Shown here: piece by piece, positions 8,985 through 20,400 of the stretch | Numbering within the stretch: the first letter of the stretch is position 1 | How the letters are laid out: each line of letters starts with the position of its first letter | Notes under the pieces: generated by a model | Databases searched by the model: none | What the model was told of the DNA's origin: nothing | What the model saw: the letters and a program-made list of their open reading frames with translations, nothing else | Translations under genes and position numbers: made by a program | Assembly: GCA_009763385.1 (NCBI GenBank) | Contig: CM019826.1 | Coordinates: forward strand, 97,262,848-97,326,847 | DNA: 64,000 nucleotides | Direction: 5' to 3' | DNA from: Coix lacryma-jobi var. lacryma-jobi | Taxonomy: Eukaryota > Streptophyta > Magnoliopsida > Poales > Poaceae

Positions 8985-10860
8985 TGGTAGTTCTTAACTT
9001 CACTAAAGATAGAGCTAGGCAACTATCCCTGGTAACGGCCCAGAAATGCTTGTTGACACTTGCTAACGTCGTTACTAGGAGTAGACTATGGAATCTATCC
9101 CTAGCAACGGCGCCAGAAATGCTTGTAGAAAGTCCAGTCACTATACCTAAAGGAGTGAAGCTAAAGCAGCTATCTACTAATGTCAAATGGGGTTGTCAAT
9201 CCCGACACTAGTAGGAGCTAACTAGAGAGATTGCAATCTACCTAGAGGAGATTCTGCAAGCGCACAGAACTATCGTAGTAGCACTTCGCCTGGGAGTACC
9301 AGGTGTCGATTTATTTGATCCCAAAGGAAGGCTAGGGTGGTGTTTGAGTCGAGTCAAGGAGGGGATGAGAGTTGAAGAATAAGAAAAGGGAAAAGGAGAG
9401 AATAGAAGAGAGGAGATGAAAGGCTAGAAAGAATTTATGAGTGGATAGGTAAGGATGAAATGAATGGTTAAGGTAAGGTGGATGGATAGGTAGATAGGGG
9501 AAAAGATAACTAAGGATAACTAATATAAATAACTAATAACTAATAACTACTCCTAGATAACTACAAAGCAAGATAGGCAAATGCCAAATAAGCAACTAAG
9601 TTAAGTATAGTTTTATTCCTATCTTGTCAAGTACCGAGGCGTACTAGCCTTTACCACTGACTTAGGTTGAACACTAGCACAACAAGCCTTACTGTTAAAC
9701 TAGACCAACTACGTGGTGGAATTCAAGACGCACAGGGCTGTCGCCACCTGCTTACTACCACAGCTATCCGGGGGTCTAGCCGTATCTGAAGGTAAGTCTA
9801 TAACTAAGCACCACGCCTAATTATATTCTAACTATCTCTATCCTGGCCTAGAATAGAGACACCCTTGCGGACGTCAGAGCAAATACTTGACTTAATAAGA
9901 TAAACAATAAACTAACTAAGCAACCTATTGGCAAAGATCAAACACTAAGCACACTAGAGATTAACTACTATGGCTAAGTGAATTGAACTGTAGGATAGCT
10001 AGGTACTCAAGCAATCAATCAAGTATACTACTCAATACTGGTAAGTAGAATAAAGTAATACTTGAAATGATGAACTAGAATATAGTAAAGGGCTTGAGTT
10101 ACAAGAGCAAAACCTAAACCGGAGATGAAGGAAGACTCTTCCCAACTCTAGGACCGATTACTCGCACGCCTCTACTCTTGAGCTAAGCCTGGAGCAGCGC
10201 TTCCGCGAGGGCAATGAGGCAAGGATGCCTTGCTCTACTAGCTACCTACTTGCCTAAGCTTGGCTAAATCCTAAGCTATTAGCCTTGCTTTCTTCTTTCC
10301 TTGCTTTCCTTGCTTTCCTTGAAGTGACGCCTCCAGGGGGTATTTATAGTAGAGAGGTGGAGTAGGGGCTACTCCACCGCCACATCATCGATCCGCGTGA
10401 TGATGGATGAGAGCCCTTGGATCGTAACCTCCTTCAGATCAATGGTGGAGAATAATTAAGCATGTGCTTCTTTAATTCAACATGTGCTTATTTGCATGGC
10501 GGCATGCATGATTCACGCCACTCCCTCATGAGCCCTCCGATGCCACCGACCTAGTGACCGAGGGCTAAGATTTGGCCCTGGGGTGGTCACACGGATCAGT
10601 GACGTGGCAGGGGAGAAGTTTGGGCGCCACCTAGGGGTGGCGGGCACCACCCCACTAGGGCCCAAATGGGCCCTGGTGAGTGGTCTCGGCCCCTGGTGGG
10701 TCCATTCTCCAAATTTGGTCCAAATTCTGCATTCAAATAAAAATCTATGGACATGTGGAATTTGGTTAGTTTGTAACCAATTTGACTACTTTTCATGCCT
10801 TTTTGGTGAATTTTTGGGTAAAATGTTGATGGTAAAAAAGGTGTTTAAGGACCATCAACA
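8985..10860 (-). repeat. 5' LTR of element J
   Basis: 1876 bp, the right LTR, which is the 5' LTR on the minus strand. It ends CATCAACA at 10860 followed by the GTTGT target duplication. It contains primer-site-like copies near 9031-9053 and at 9103-9126. It differs from 3324-5188 by substitutions and small indels spread along its length. Confidence 0.92.
10341..10377 (-). promoter_or_regulatory. Promoter of element J: TATA box with upstream perfect inverted repeat
   Basis: TATAAATA on the minus strand at 10341-10348, with GTGGAGTAG and CTACTCCAC arms around GGG at 10357-10377, eight bases upstream on that strand. This is the active-side LTR, so transcription of J would start about 30 bases below 10341. 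Confidence 0.7.
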
Positions 10861-10865
10861 GTTGT
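10861..10865. repeat. Target duplication GTTGT, right of element J
   Basis: Pairs with 3319-3323. The gag sequence of A resumes immediately after it. Confidence 0.93.
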
Positions 10866-12015
10866 CGGCGTAGAAGCAGAGGCCGTTCAACTTGTCCTCG
10901 ATCTTCTTCTTCTTCTCAGACTCGTCGTCGCTTGAGCAAGCGGAGTCGTCATCCGAGTCATCGACATCGCTGAGCGTGGCGAAGAAAGCACGCTGCTCAG
11001 CCTGGGCCTTCTCCAACTACTTCTTCTTGATGTACTCCTTGTTGAAGCCGCCCTTCCGCTTGTGCTTCGCGGGGACATACTTCTCCTTGCGCTTGCCGGA
11101 GTCGTACTTGTGCCCATGATCGCCCTTCCCAAATGCTTGCTTGTTCTTCTTGGGACAGTTGGCGATGAAGTGGTCGGGGTCGCCACACTCGAAACATCCA
11201 GAGCGTCCACCTCCGCGACGACGGTTCATGCGGTTGTTGTGGAACCGCGAGAACCGGTTGGCAAGCAAAGCCAGCTCGTCATCCCCCATGAACTCCAGCT
11301 GCTCCTCTGTGACAGAAAGAAGAGAAGAAAGTGCAAATCCTCCGGAGGGGTTAGCTGAAGAGATAGAAAGCAAAGCCATCAACGGGCCAGAAGGATTTTC
11401 ATAGGAAGCCCTCGCCATGGCATCAATCTCACTAGACTTAAGCTTACTGAAGAGCTCGTCGCAGGTGAGAGTCTCATAGTTAGGAGATTCGATGATCGCC
11501 TGAACCTTGGAATCCCACACTGACCGATCAAGAGTATGGAGTAGCTTGAGAGCCCTCTCATGATCATCGAAAGGCAACGACTCCTTGTTAGCCCTCATCC
11601 TGTTGACAATCACCTGAAAGCGAGCGAATAAACTTTCTATGCTCTCGCCAGGCATGTGTTGAAAGTTCTCATACTCTCGCTTGTTCGACTCGTAGAGACG
11701 GGTTTTGACTTGAGTGGTTCCCTCATGGAAACGCATGAGGGTAGCCCAAATCTCTCGAGCCGTAGCGAGGTGAGAAACGCGATCAAACTCCGTCATGCTC
11801 AAAAATGGGAAAAGAGCATTACGGGCTCGGCTATTGGCATCGTGCTCATCGATCTAATGCTGAGTCGCACGAGCAGCCTAGACCACATAATCTGCAGAGT
11901 TGCAAATATCCCAAATGGAAGAACCCAAACTCTGAAGATAGGCCGACATGCGTATCTTCCAATATGCATAGTTCGTCCCATCAAAGAACGGCGGTTTGCC
12001 GACGCCGCGATCCAT
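10861..12015 (-). pseudogene. Element A gag, N-terminal and central part (broken)
   Basis: The frame starts at the ATG at 12013-12015 in the same place as the gag starts of I and E. It contains the UBN2-type copia Gag region (SMTEFDRVSHLATAREIW, then RLYESNKREYENFQHMPGES) and a CCHC knuckle CFECGDPDHFIANC. Stops interrupt it: near 11855-11885 in the N-terminal part, and TAG at 11017-11019 where I and E have Tyr before LEKAQ. The acidic stretch after it (SDDDSA) leads to J's insertion point, and the coiled-coil region continues at 3318. Confidence 0.88.
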
Positions 12016-12064
12016 GTCGCCTTCTGTGGATCTGGAACCGGCTAAGGTGGAAGATCCTTAACCC

Positions 12065-12076
12065 GCTCCGATACCA
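12065..12076 (-). promoter_or_regulatory. Primer binding site of element A (initiator-tRNA-Met type)
   Basis: TGGTATCGGAGC on the minus strand, two bases inside the 5' LTR. It matches the common plant primer site for initiator tRNA-Met with one difference (G for A), shared by B, E and I. Confidence 0.87.
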
Positions 12077-12345
12077 ATTGAAGGACCGAAAGTGTTACAC
12101 AAAGGCGACCAGAGGGGGGGGTGAGTGGGAGCTTTAAATTTCTTTTCAGAAACTTATAACCCTTGTCCCAGAAAGTCACCCTAGAAGAAAAACACAGCCT
12201 TGCTACTATCCACGGCCCTAGAGGTAGGGTGGATGCTTCCTAGAAGCACAGCGGGATACTACACAACCCAAAGAGTCCAACGCAAAAGACGGAAACCAAA
12301 TCCGAGATCGGACCAATGAACCGCAGATGAAATAGTGAATCTGTC

Positions 12346-12600
12346 ACTACATCGGACGCTGGCAATGTCCGATGCCTACCCAACGGACGCGTCCGATGCA
12401 AACAGGTCCTCTCTGGAACCTTACTGCATGACCATCGGACGCTGCTACAGTAACAGATCAGCGTCTGATGCTCAGGCGCCGGCACGTCCGATGAACAACG
12501 GACGCGTACGATGCTCTGCGTCTGATGTCCACTTAAAAGCACCAGAATTGACACGTGTCACCGGAGCGTCCGATGCTATGAACAGCAGCGTCCGATGCCC
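12346..12600 (-). repeat. Cluster of ATCGGACGC motifs in A's 5' LTR
   Basis: Short motifs of the form CATCGGACGC and its complement GCGTCCGATG recur about ten times, in both orientations, in the R-U5 part of the LTR. Element I has the same motif in the same place; E has a variant, GACCGGACGC. Confidence 0.8.
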
Positions 12601-13388
12601 CCGAAAACAGCACAGTTCTTCGGCGATTCAACCCGATCTCCTCCAAATCTAAAGCACTAGGGCTAAGATTCGATCTGAGAGGTCACAAGGATGTTAGTGA
12701 GCTACTCCTAAGAGATCATGGCTCGAGCCTAACTCCAAATCGATGAATCAGAAGAAATCAGAGGCAAAAAGGTAAAAGTTGATCCAACACGAAAACCGAT
12801 CGATCTACTTGCTCGTGAGGTTTGAGTTAAATTCCTTTGGTCGAAATGATCCCCTCACAGTAAAGAACAAGTTGATACAAATGGTTTTGCAAACGGAGCA
12901 ACGTGGAGAGAGATCGATCGACGGGAAAATTGTGGAGAAAAGAAGAACGCGAGGAACAAGTTCAAAACGCCAATCAAGAGCACGAATTGCTAGTCAAAAT
13001 TCGTCCCCACGAGGAGACAACAAGATTATGGTCTCCTTTCCTCAAAAAGCAAATACACAGAGGTATTGTTCACCGTCTCTGCGGATCTCAGTAGCTACAG
13101 CAAGGAATGGGAAGCAGGAAACCCTAGAATGAAAATAGCAATGGCTGAGATAGTCTAGAGGGAGGGGAGGCCTCTCCTTACATAGCCTAATACAATTGTT
13201 CCCCTTCTGCCCTTACAGCTAATTACAGAGTGAACCAGCTAAACCCTAGGGTTAGTCTAGACCAACTCGAAGTGGATGCTGATCCGACGGCCACGCCCGC
13301 AGAACTGGTAGCGTTGCCTCGACGCAACCTCATCGATTGCCGCCACGTGCCGCCACCGCTCTGCTCGTCCTTTTCGTGGACTTCGCGC

Positions 13389-13659
13389 CCCGGTTTTGTG
13401 GCCGAAACCGGGAAACCTGTCTTCACGACCAACCCCCGGTTTTGAGGCCCAAATCGGGAAACCAGCCGTCCATCGCCTGAGTTTTGTGGCCCAAACTCAG
13501 AAACCCGCCGGCGCCGAGGTTTTGAGGCCCAAACTTGGAAACCGTCCTCAGCCCGAGTTTTGTGGCCCAAACTCAGAAACCGGCCGCACCCAGGTTTTGA
13601 GGCCCAAACCTGGAAACCGTCCACTCGGTGGTTTTTCTGTGGTTCAACCACCAAACCGA
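13389..13659 (-). repeat. Hairpin array in the U3 part of A's 5' LTR
   Basis: Same architecture as 320-588. Stem types present include CCGG with CCGG and CCAGG with CCTGG, plus units with one mismatch, and a closing GGTGGTT / AACCACC inverted repeat. Confidence 0.82.
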
Positions 13660-14005
13660 CGCTGTAGAGGGGATGCACCGCCCGTGCAACCCGTCCACCG
13701 ACACGTGTCCCCAGGTCCTCGACCCGAGCAACACCGTGCCCCGCAAGTCTCCGCTCGTCGCTGTCCCAGGCTGTCAGCCACCACAGCTGATCCTCAGGCC
13801 ACCGGTCCCTCAGTCCAAGCCTCACGACCGCCCTTCACCGCTCCTGGTCTATCAGCACGACACGTCTCTACTTGACCTTCACCTTGCTTTTGATAATTGT
13901 ATCCATGCTCGACACTTGCACAACACAAGCCAAAGAACGAGCGCATCAAACCCGTTGACAATCACTCATCACTCACGAGACTCGGCATACACCCATGTAT
14001 CCGCA

Positions 14006-15376
14006 CAGGCCCACATGTCATAGAGGGGGGGTCAGGCAACACCATGGTGAACTTCATCCAAGTCGGTGGCAAAGCACATATTTCACACGTGAACAATATC
14101 GAAGCCATTCATCAAGGTCAGTTGCTATGGCGGTGGATCCAAGGGCGAAGAGAGGATGAGCACACGGATCGCTGACGTGGCGCCGGAGTAGCCCCTACTC
14201 CACCTCCACTATAAATAGAGGCCTTCACCCTCTCATTCTAGGGATCTCACATAGTTTACATATCTCACAACACATATCTCCACTTTCATGTGAGATCAAG
14301 CAAGAGTAGTAGTAGTTAGTCTAGAGTGGGAGTTAGAGTTGAGTCGGGCGAAGCTCGGGTCTCCGGAGTCGTCTTGTGGGAGTCTGGTACAACCCTTGTA
14401 TCTTCCTTCTTTTGTAAGACTTTATTTATTTAAAATATTATTCTTTCTTTACTTTACTTTGCATTTACTTAAGTATTTACATTCCAAGTATTTATTTAAG
14501 TATTTACTTAGTGCAAGTCTATATTTATATAGTCTTGTTCTGTGCTTATCTTGGTTCTATAGTTGTCTTAGCTAGATTGATTTCCTTTAAATAGCTTCTT
14601 GTGTGTGCGTCATCGTCCTATCTTAGGATAGGGGCTTTAGCTATTTTGATCGATAGCTAAAGGTGTAGATAAGTGTGAGCGTGGTGCTCATACTTCATCT
14701 TATCTTTGACTACCGCTGGCTTGCACGAACACTAGGGGCGCATGGGCAAAAGGTGAAAGATTTTGCTTGGCTACCTAGATCCCCCCACGTGAACTCAGGC
14801 TAGTTTTTAAAAGGTAAGGCGTCCATAAGCCAAATATCCGCTTGAGTATTGGGTTAGGTGAACAACCTTCTATGGCATTACTCTCTCGTTTATCCCTCTC
14901 ACACAAGTAGCAAGGCGTCAATCTAGTTAAGTCATCTATTTAATTCGGATTAGTTCATAGGAGTAAAGGTAGAAACATAGGAGTACTTTATACTCACTCG
15001 TTGTCCTCCCACCTAGTTAACTCTACTAAAGTTATTTTTTATATCATATACTATTTGCTTAACTTATTTATCTTATGTATCTATCCTCCCTTATATCCAC
15101 TTATCCTCTTTTTCTTCTCTAATTGATAATAGGTTATAGTAAGACTAAATGATCTAACTTTCCTCTCTCTACATCTTTCCTAGCTTGCTTTCCTTTGGGA
15201 TAAAATAAATAACGATACCTTGGAATACTCCCGGGTGAAGTGCTACATCGGTATATTCTGTGCGCTTGCGGAATTATCCAATAGTCAATAGTTTAACCAC
15301 CAAGACACTTCTAGCGCCGTTGCTGGGGTTTGGCTCCATAGTCTAGTTCTAGTGGTTGCGTTAAGAAGTGTCAACA
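14006..15376 (+). mobile_element. Element H: partial Athila-like gypsy LTR
   Basis: The segment is homologous to the reverse complement of J's LTR in several blocks: around the TATA box, CCTTTGGGAT near 15190, GAAGTGCTAC and TCTGTGCGCTTGCGGAAT near 15235-15276. It ends TGTCAACA at 15376, where copia B begins, with no primer site or interior following, so it looks like a solo LTR or a recombined remnant. The left part was probably displaced when A inserted at 14005. It contains the primer-site-like GCGCCGTTGCTGGGG at 15314-15328. Confidence 0.72.
14185..14217 (+). promoter_or_regulatory. Promoter of LTR H: inverted repeat plus TATA box
   Basis: GGAGTAG-CCC-CTACTCC at 14185-14201 followed eight bases later by TATAAATA at 14210-14217. 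The pair matches the arrangement in element J on the opposite strand, although the rest of U3 has diverged. Confidence 0.75.
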
Positions 15377-18093
15377 GTAACCGCAAAGGGAGAGGGTGGA
15401 AGAAGCAGAATACCAAATCCCAAACTCAGGTGTGAAGCATAAGTACCTCATAATGCGCGTAACCGCCTGACGGTGAGAGGTGCGCGGCAACGACTGAAAT
15501 CGTGCGCAAAGACACACCGCGAACTGAATGTCTGGGCATGTCGCCGTCAGGTACAGCAGCGATCCGATCATGCTTTGGTACTGCTTCTGGTCCACAGCTT
15601 CTCCATCCTTGTCCGCATCCAGGGCCATCGTGGTCGACATGGGTGTTGGAAGAGGCTTGGCCTCACCCATATCGAACTTCTTCAATATGTCCTTGGTGTA
15701 CTTGCACTGGTGCACAAACGTCCCCTCTCAGGATTGCTTGATTTGCAACCCGAGGAAAAATGTCAACTCGCCCATCATGCTTATCTCAAATTCCCTGCTC
15801 ATAGTATCTGCAAACTTGGCAACCAAAGCATGAGAAGAACCACCGAAAATGATATCATCCACGTAAATCTGAACCAACAAAGTGTCATTGTCTTGCTTGA
15901 GGAGAAAAAGTGTTTTATCCACACATCCCATTTTAAAACCCTTAGCAAGCAAAAAAGTTTTCAACCTATCATACCAGGCTCTAGGGGCTTGTTTCAAACC
16001 ATACAAAGCTTTGTGAAGTTTAAAAACATGGTTTGGAAACTTGGGATTTTCAAAACCGGGGGTTTTTTCACATACACCTCCTCTTCTATGTAGCCGTTTA
16101 GAAAGGCACTCTTGACATCCATTTGAAAAAGTTTAAACCCTTTGGATGCAGCAAAAGCCAAGAGAATCCTAATTGCCTCCAAACGAGCTACAGGAGCAAA
16201 AGTCTCCTCATAGTCTATCCCCTCCTTCTGACTATACCCCTGGGCTACAAGTCTGGCCTTGCTTCTCACAACATGGCCATCTTCTCCTTGTTTGTTTTTG
16301 AAAACCCATTTTGTCCCAATAGGATGACACTCACGAGGAGGAGGAAGAAGAACCCAAACCCGATTTCTCTCAAAATTTTCAAGCTCCTCATGCATGGCAT
16401 TAACCCAATCCGGATCAGATAAAGCATGTCCAACATCTCAGGTTTCAAAATCAACAACAAATGCAGAATGAGCAAAGTGAGAGATTTGTTGTGACCTAGA
16501 CCGAGTGACGCGATCGTGGATGTCGCCGATCATCTGTTGAGGAGGGTGTTGGCGCTGAATGTGTCATGGCGCCTCCCTTGCTGAAGTTACCTCCCCTCCA
16601 ACAGCAGCTGGTGCCTCCTCGGGTACAGGTGGTACAGCCCGAGGTGGTGGATCACACGACCCACATGTAGTAGAGGAAGAGGGGTCGGGGCCGCGTGCAG
16701 TCGTGGTCGAAGTTGACCCAATCGGCACCGCAGGTGGAGGAAGTGCTGGATCATCTATCCCTTCAGCACCTTCTTCCTCGTCATCAAAAAGTGGTTCTCC
16801 AACCTCATGATCACCTGCACGCTGAAAACTAGAAGAAGGACAAAGCACAGTCTCGTCAAAGGTGACATCGGATGTCTCCAAGACTCGGTTAGTATCAAGG
16901 TTAAGTACACGATATGCACGAGTATGATTACCATAACCCAAAAATACACCGTCAGAAGAGCGAGACTCAAACTTGTCCAAGTTGCAACCAAAAAGTCTAA
17001 AATAACTCACTTTGGGTTGCTTCCCAAATCGCAACTCATAAGAAGTCTTCTTCAAGAAAACATGGAGAAAAATGCGATTGGAAATATAGCATGCAGTGTT
17101 TATAGCCTCGGCCCAATACCGCCTAGGAGTCCTATGCTCATCGGGCATCGTCCTGGCCATCTCTACAAGGGTCCGATTTTTCCTCTCTACAACACCATTT
17201 TGTGGCGGTGTGTAGGGGGAAGAAAACTGATGCTCCAAACCCAGAGAGTTACAAAACTTTTCAAAATTCGAGTTTTTCAACTCGGAACCATTATCGCTAT
17301 GAATAGCTCTCATCGAGTTCTTACGGAACTCGTTCTGGAGTCGCAAGATCAAATTGCGCACAAAAGTGAAAGTCTCAGTTTTCTCAACCAAAAAGAAAGC
17401 CCACGAGTATCTCGAGAAGTCGTCAACAACAACAAGCACATACCACTTCCCACCAACCGAGCTCACTCGAGCCGGATCGACAAGGTCCATATGCAAAAGC
17501 TCTCCAGGGCGCTTGGTCATAACCTGATTCACGGGATGGTGGGGAGCGGCTACCATTTTCCCATGTCTACAAGAATGGCAAACAAGATCCTTCTCCATGT
17601 GTAACTTGGGCAATCCTTGGATTAAGCCAAGTGAGCTAAGCCTTGCAAGCAAGTCGAAACTCAAATGACCGAGTCTTCTATGCCACTTCCAAAGATCAGA
17701 GGAGGAGGGTCCAGCCAAAAGACAACGAGAAATGCCAAAAGACTCCAAGAAATTTGCACGAAAGACTTTCCCAAAGAGCAAAATCAACCAAACAAGATTG
17801 CCCTGAGGATCCAAAATACGACTGAGATTCAGCTTAAAACGAATCTTATAGTCATCATCAAAGAGTTGCGAAACAGAAAGAAGATTAAAATGCAAGTTAG
17901 AAACAAGAGGAACATCACGCAACACAAAGTGCTCATTAACTCGCACAGACCCACGAGACAACACTTTACTTTTGCTATTGTCGCCGAAGGTGATAAACTC
18001 CTTTTCGGCAACTGGACTAAAACTGGAGAACCACTTGGCGTTTCCGGTCATATGCCTTGAGCACCCAGAATCCACCAACCAAATGTCCTCCAA
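15377..18093 (-). pseudogene. Element B pol: protease, integrase, RT and start of RNase H (broken)
   Basis: Protease motif [12 protein letters not shown] opens the frame at 18093. Integrase follows with WHRRLGHLS and VCHSCRHGK for the HHCC zinc site and the DSATS-like catalytic core HMDLVDPARV, HSDNGSELKN and NGVVERKNR. An internal deletion removes the residues between FGCN and LDKF compared with I. RT ([34 protein letters not shown]) is broken by a frameshift near 16000. RNase H stops at SLCGYC where LTR H begins. Element I (42689-45883) is the intact counterpart. Confidence 0.88.
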
Positions 18094-18107
18094 TCATTTT
18101 ACCTACA

Positions 18108-20395
18108 TCAATAAAAAGACATAGTTTGAGCATACGGTCCAACACTGGGGTGAGTAAAATGCGAATTATACCAGTGTTGGGCCGGCTGCTCAAAAGAATG
18201 GTTAGTAGCAAAACAATTCCTAGCAAGCCTACGGGGAAAGTGATCACCACGCTGAGGAAAACGTGGTCCGCTAAGGGAAGAGCGTCCACCGCGATAGTCA
18301 AAACGCGGTGGGGGGTAACGCTCAACAACAAAACCACCACCACGGGGTCCATATCCTACAAAGTTTGCATCCCGCCGGGCAAAACCACCTTGCGGCCTAG
18401 GACCTTGAGGCATTGGACCTCTAGTCCTAGCAGCTCTCCTTTGAACATTCGGCACATGTACATCTTGGAACGAATGGTACATGTCTGTGTTGTTCATCTC
18501 CTTTGCACGACGCTCCTCTCTCTTGCGCCAAAAGCAAAACTCCCTCAAGTGTCCATCTCTCCCACAGTGCTCATAATGGTACCTCACCGCTCCCATAGGG
18601 GGTTGTTGGTACTCACGGTAGTGGTTTGGATCACTTTGCCCTTCTGTGGCATGAGCTCCACCTGGATAGGTGGCATGGTGTCCAGTTTGTTTTTCAGGTG
18701 GTTGGGCTTGGGATGCCACACTTGTTTCTTTGGTGGAGCTCTCGAAGGTTCCACATACACTCCATCCTTGGTGTTAGGTTTGAGAGGCTCTTTGGGTGGA
18801 ATCTTGGTCAGTTTGGGAGTAGTGGTGGAGTTGGGCTACTCACTCGGATTAAGACCACTCGACTCTCCAATCTTACCAAAAGATGAAGCACACTCAACAC
18901 CCTGAGAAAAACCAACACCAGGACCTCCAGCAGCACGTTTGAATTGGGCAATCATCATCCCAAGCTGCGGATCACCACAAGACACCCATGACAAGATGGT
19001 CCGAAGATATGTGTTTTCTTCCTCGGTTCGCATCTTGTCATGCTTCACATTGGCTATCTCCATCTCCAAGCCTTCACACAAAACACACCTAGACACACAA
19101 GTGCTACCCGAGCTGGCCTTCTCAAGAGACACAATCTTGGCATTCTTCTGTGCCAACTCGGATTGCAAGCCTGCAAAAAACTTGCACGCACCCAACAATG
19201 ACGGTCTAGCCCTAAGTTCATCCACCTCTCCAACCAAAGCAACATACATCCCCCTCAAGGTGAGAAGGTCAGTCATGTGCTTGGAGCACATCTCACACTC
19301 ATCCTCCTTAGTCACGACAACGGTGGACTTGACACACTCAAGCTCCTTCACCGCATCCTCCCACTTTTTCCTAAACTCCTTTCTCTCCCTAGCAGCAAGC
19401 CTAAGCAGTTTATCTTGACTAAGAAGAGCAACAGTAAGCTTGTCAACCTCAGCGGAGACTTCGTCAGGAGTTAGAGATACCTGGGAGGTGTCGTCGTTGT
19501 CGTCGTTCCGAGGGATCTCCTCCAACTCGCGGTTGAACTCATCGCCGAGGGCCATGGTGCAGAAGCCCTCATTGTCGGCGAAGAAGCAGAGGCCGTTCAG
19601 CTTGTCCTCGATCTTCTTCTTCTCGGACTCGCCGTCGCTTGAATCAGCAGAGTCGTCATCCGAGCCATCGACGTCGCTGAGCGTGGCGAAGAAGGCACGC
19701 TGCTCGGCCAGGGCCTTCTCCAAGTACTTCTCCTTGATGTACTCCTTATTGAAGCTGCCCCTCCGCTTGTGCTTGGCGGGGACGTACTTCTCCTTGCGCT
19801 TGCCAGAGTCGTACTTGTGGCCGTGATCCACCTTGCCAAAGATCTGCTTGTTCTTCTTCGGGCAATTGGCGATGAAGTGGTCCGAGCCTCCACACTCGTA
19901 GCAGCCACCTCATCCTCCTCCGCGGTGATGGTTCATGCGGTTGTTGTGGAACCGCGAGAACCAGTTGGCAAGCAGGGCCAACTCGTCGTCCGCCATGAAC
20001 TCCAGCTGCTCCTCTGTGATGGAAAGAAGAGATGACAAAGCAAATCCTCCAGAATGGGTTAGCAGAAGAGCCAGAAACCATAGCCATCGACGGGCCAGAA
20101 GGATTTTCATAAGAAGCCCTCGCCATGGCATCAATCTCACTGGACTTGAGCTTACTAAAAAGCTCGTCGCATGCGAGGATCTCGTAGTTAGGCGATTCGA
20201 TGATCGTCTGAACCTTGGAATCCCACACTAACCGATCAAGAGTATGGAGTAGCTTGAGAGCCCTCTCATGATCGTCGAAAGGCAACAACTCCTTGTTAGC
20301 CTTCATCCTGTTGACAATCACCTGAAAGCGAGCGAATAAACTTTCTATGCTCTCGCCAGGCATGTGTTGAAAGTTCTGATACTCTCGCTTGTGTG
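18108..20395 (-). pseudogene. Element B gag, central and C-terminal part (broken)
   Basis: Three overlapping reading frames cover gag: 19746-20363 (MPGESIESLFARFQ and the region before the knuckle), 18836-19831 (basic, acidic and coiled-coil region) and 18108-18719 (C-terminal basic region ending HPSVGPYAQTMSFY then TGA). The second knuckle-like motif reads YEHCGRDGHLREFC, with Tyr instead of the first Cys, as in E but not in I. The gag stop is followed by the GATGTAGG junction found in E. Confidence 0.86.
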
Positions 20396-20400
20396 ACTCG
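20396..20400. repeat. Target duplication ACTCG, left of element G
   Basis: ACTCG here and at 24909-24913 flanks G; removing G and one copy restores B's gag sequence. Confidence 0.92.

Larger units (their letters stand above)
3324..10860 (-). mobile_element. Element J: Athila-like Ty3-gypsy element with gag and protease only
   Basis: A 7.5 kb element with LTRs at 3324-5188 and 8985-10860, polypurine tract next to the left LTR, a tRNA-Asp-type primer site next to the right LTR, and target duplication GTTGT. On the minus strand it encodes an Athila-type Gag and an aspartic protease, but the space where RT, RNase H and integrase would follow (5202-6848) holds no recognisable domain. The LTRs differ by roughly a few percent by eye, so J is older than D and I. 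Gag-only or gag-protease elements of this kind are known in plants as non-autonomous LTR retrotransposons (TR-GAG class) that depend on enzymes from a related helper. Confidence 0.88.
1..14005 (-). mobile_element. Element A: SIRE/Maximus-like Ty1-copia retrotransposon, decayed, cut by window start
   Basis: Read on the minus strand the order is 5' LTR (12079-14005), primer site, gag, then the last part of RNase H, a 3' noncoding region, a polypurine tract and part of the 3' LTR (1-933). Protease, integrase and most of RT are missing because gag is joined directly to the end of RNase H near 2770. Element J is inserted at 3324-10860 with a perfect 5-bp target duplication, so gag is continuous on both sides of J. 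The assignment to copia rests on close protein similarity to elements I and E. The outer left end lies outside the window, so A's own target duplication cannot be checked. Confidence 0.88.
12079..14005 (-). repeat. 5' LTR of element A
   Basis: 1927 bp, plus-strand ends TGAAGGACCG and ATGTATCCGCA. It contains an ATCGGACGC-type repeat cluster (12346-12600) and the hairpin array (13389-13659). It is clearly more diverged from A's 3' LTR than the two LTRs of I or D are from each other, especially in the promoter region near 13160-13230. Confidence 0.9.

Noticed and set aside
14000..15376. Possible host gene with TATA box at 14210
   Set aside because: The sequence downstream is noncoding and homologous to the LTR of J in reverse orientation, so it is an LTR promoter.
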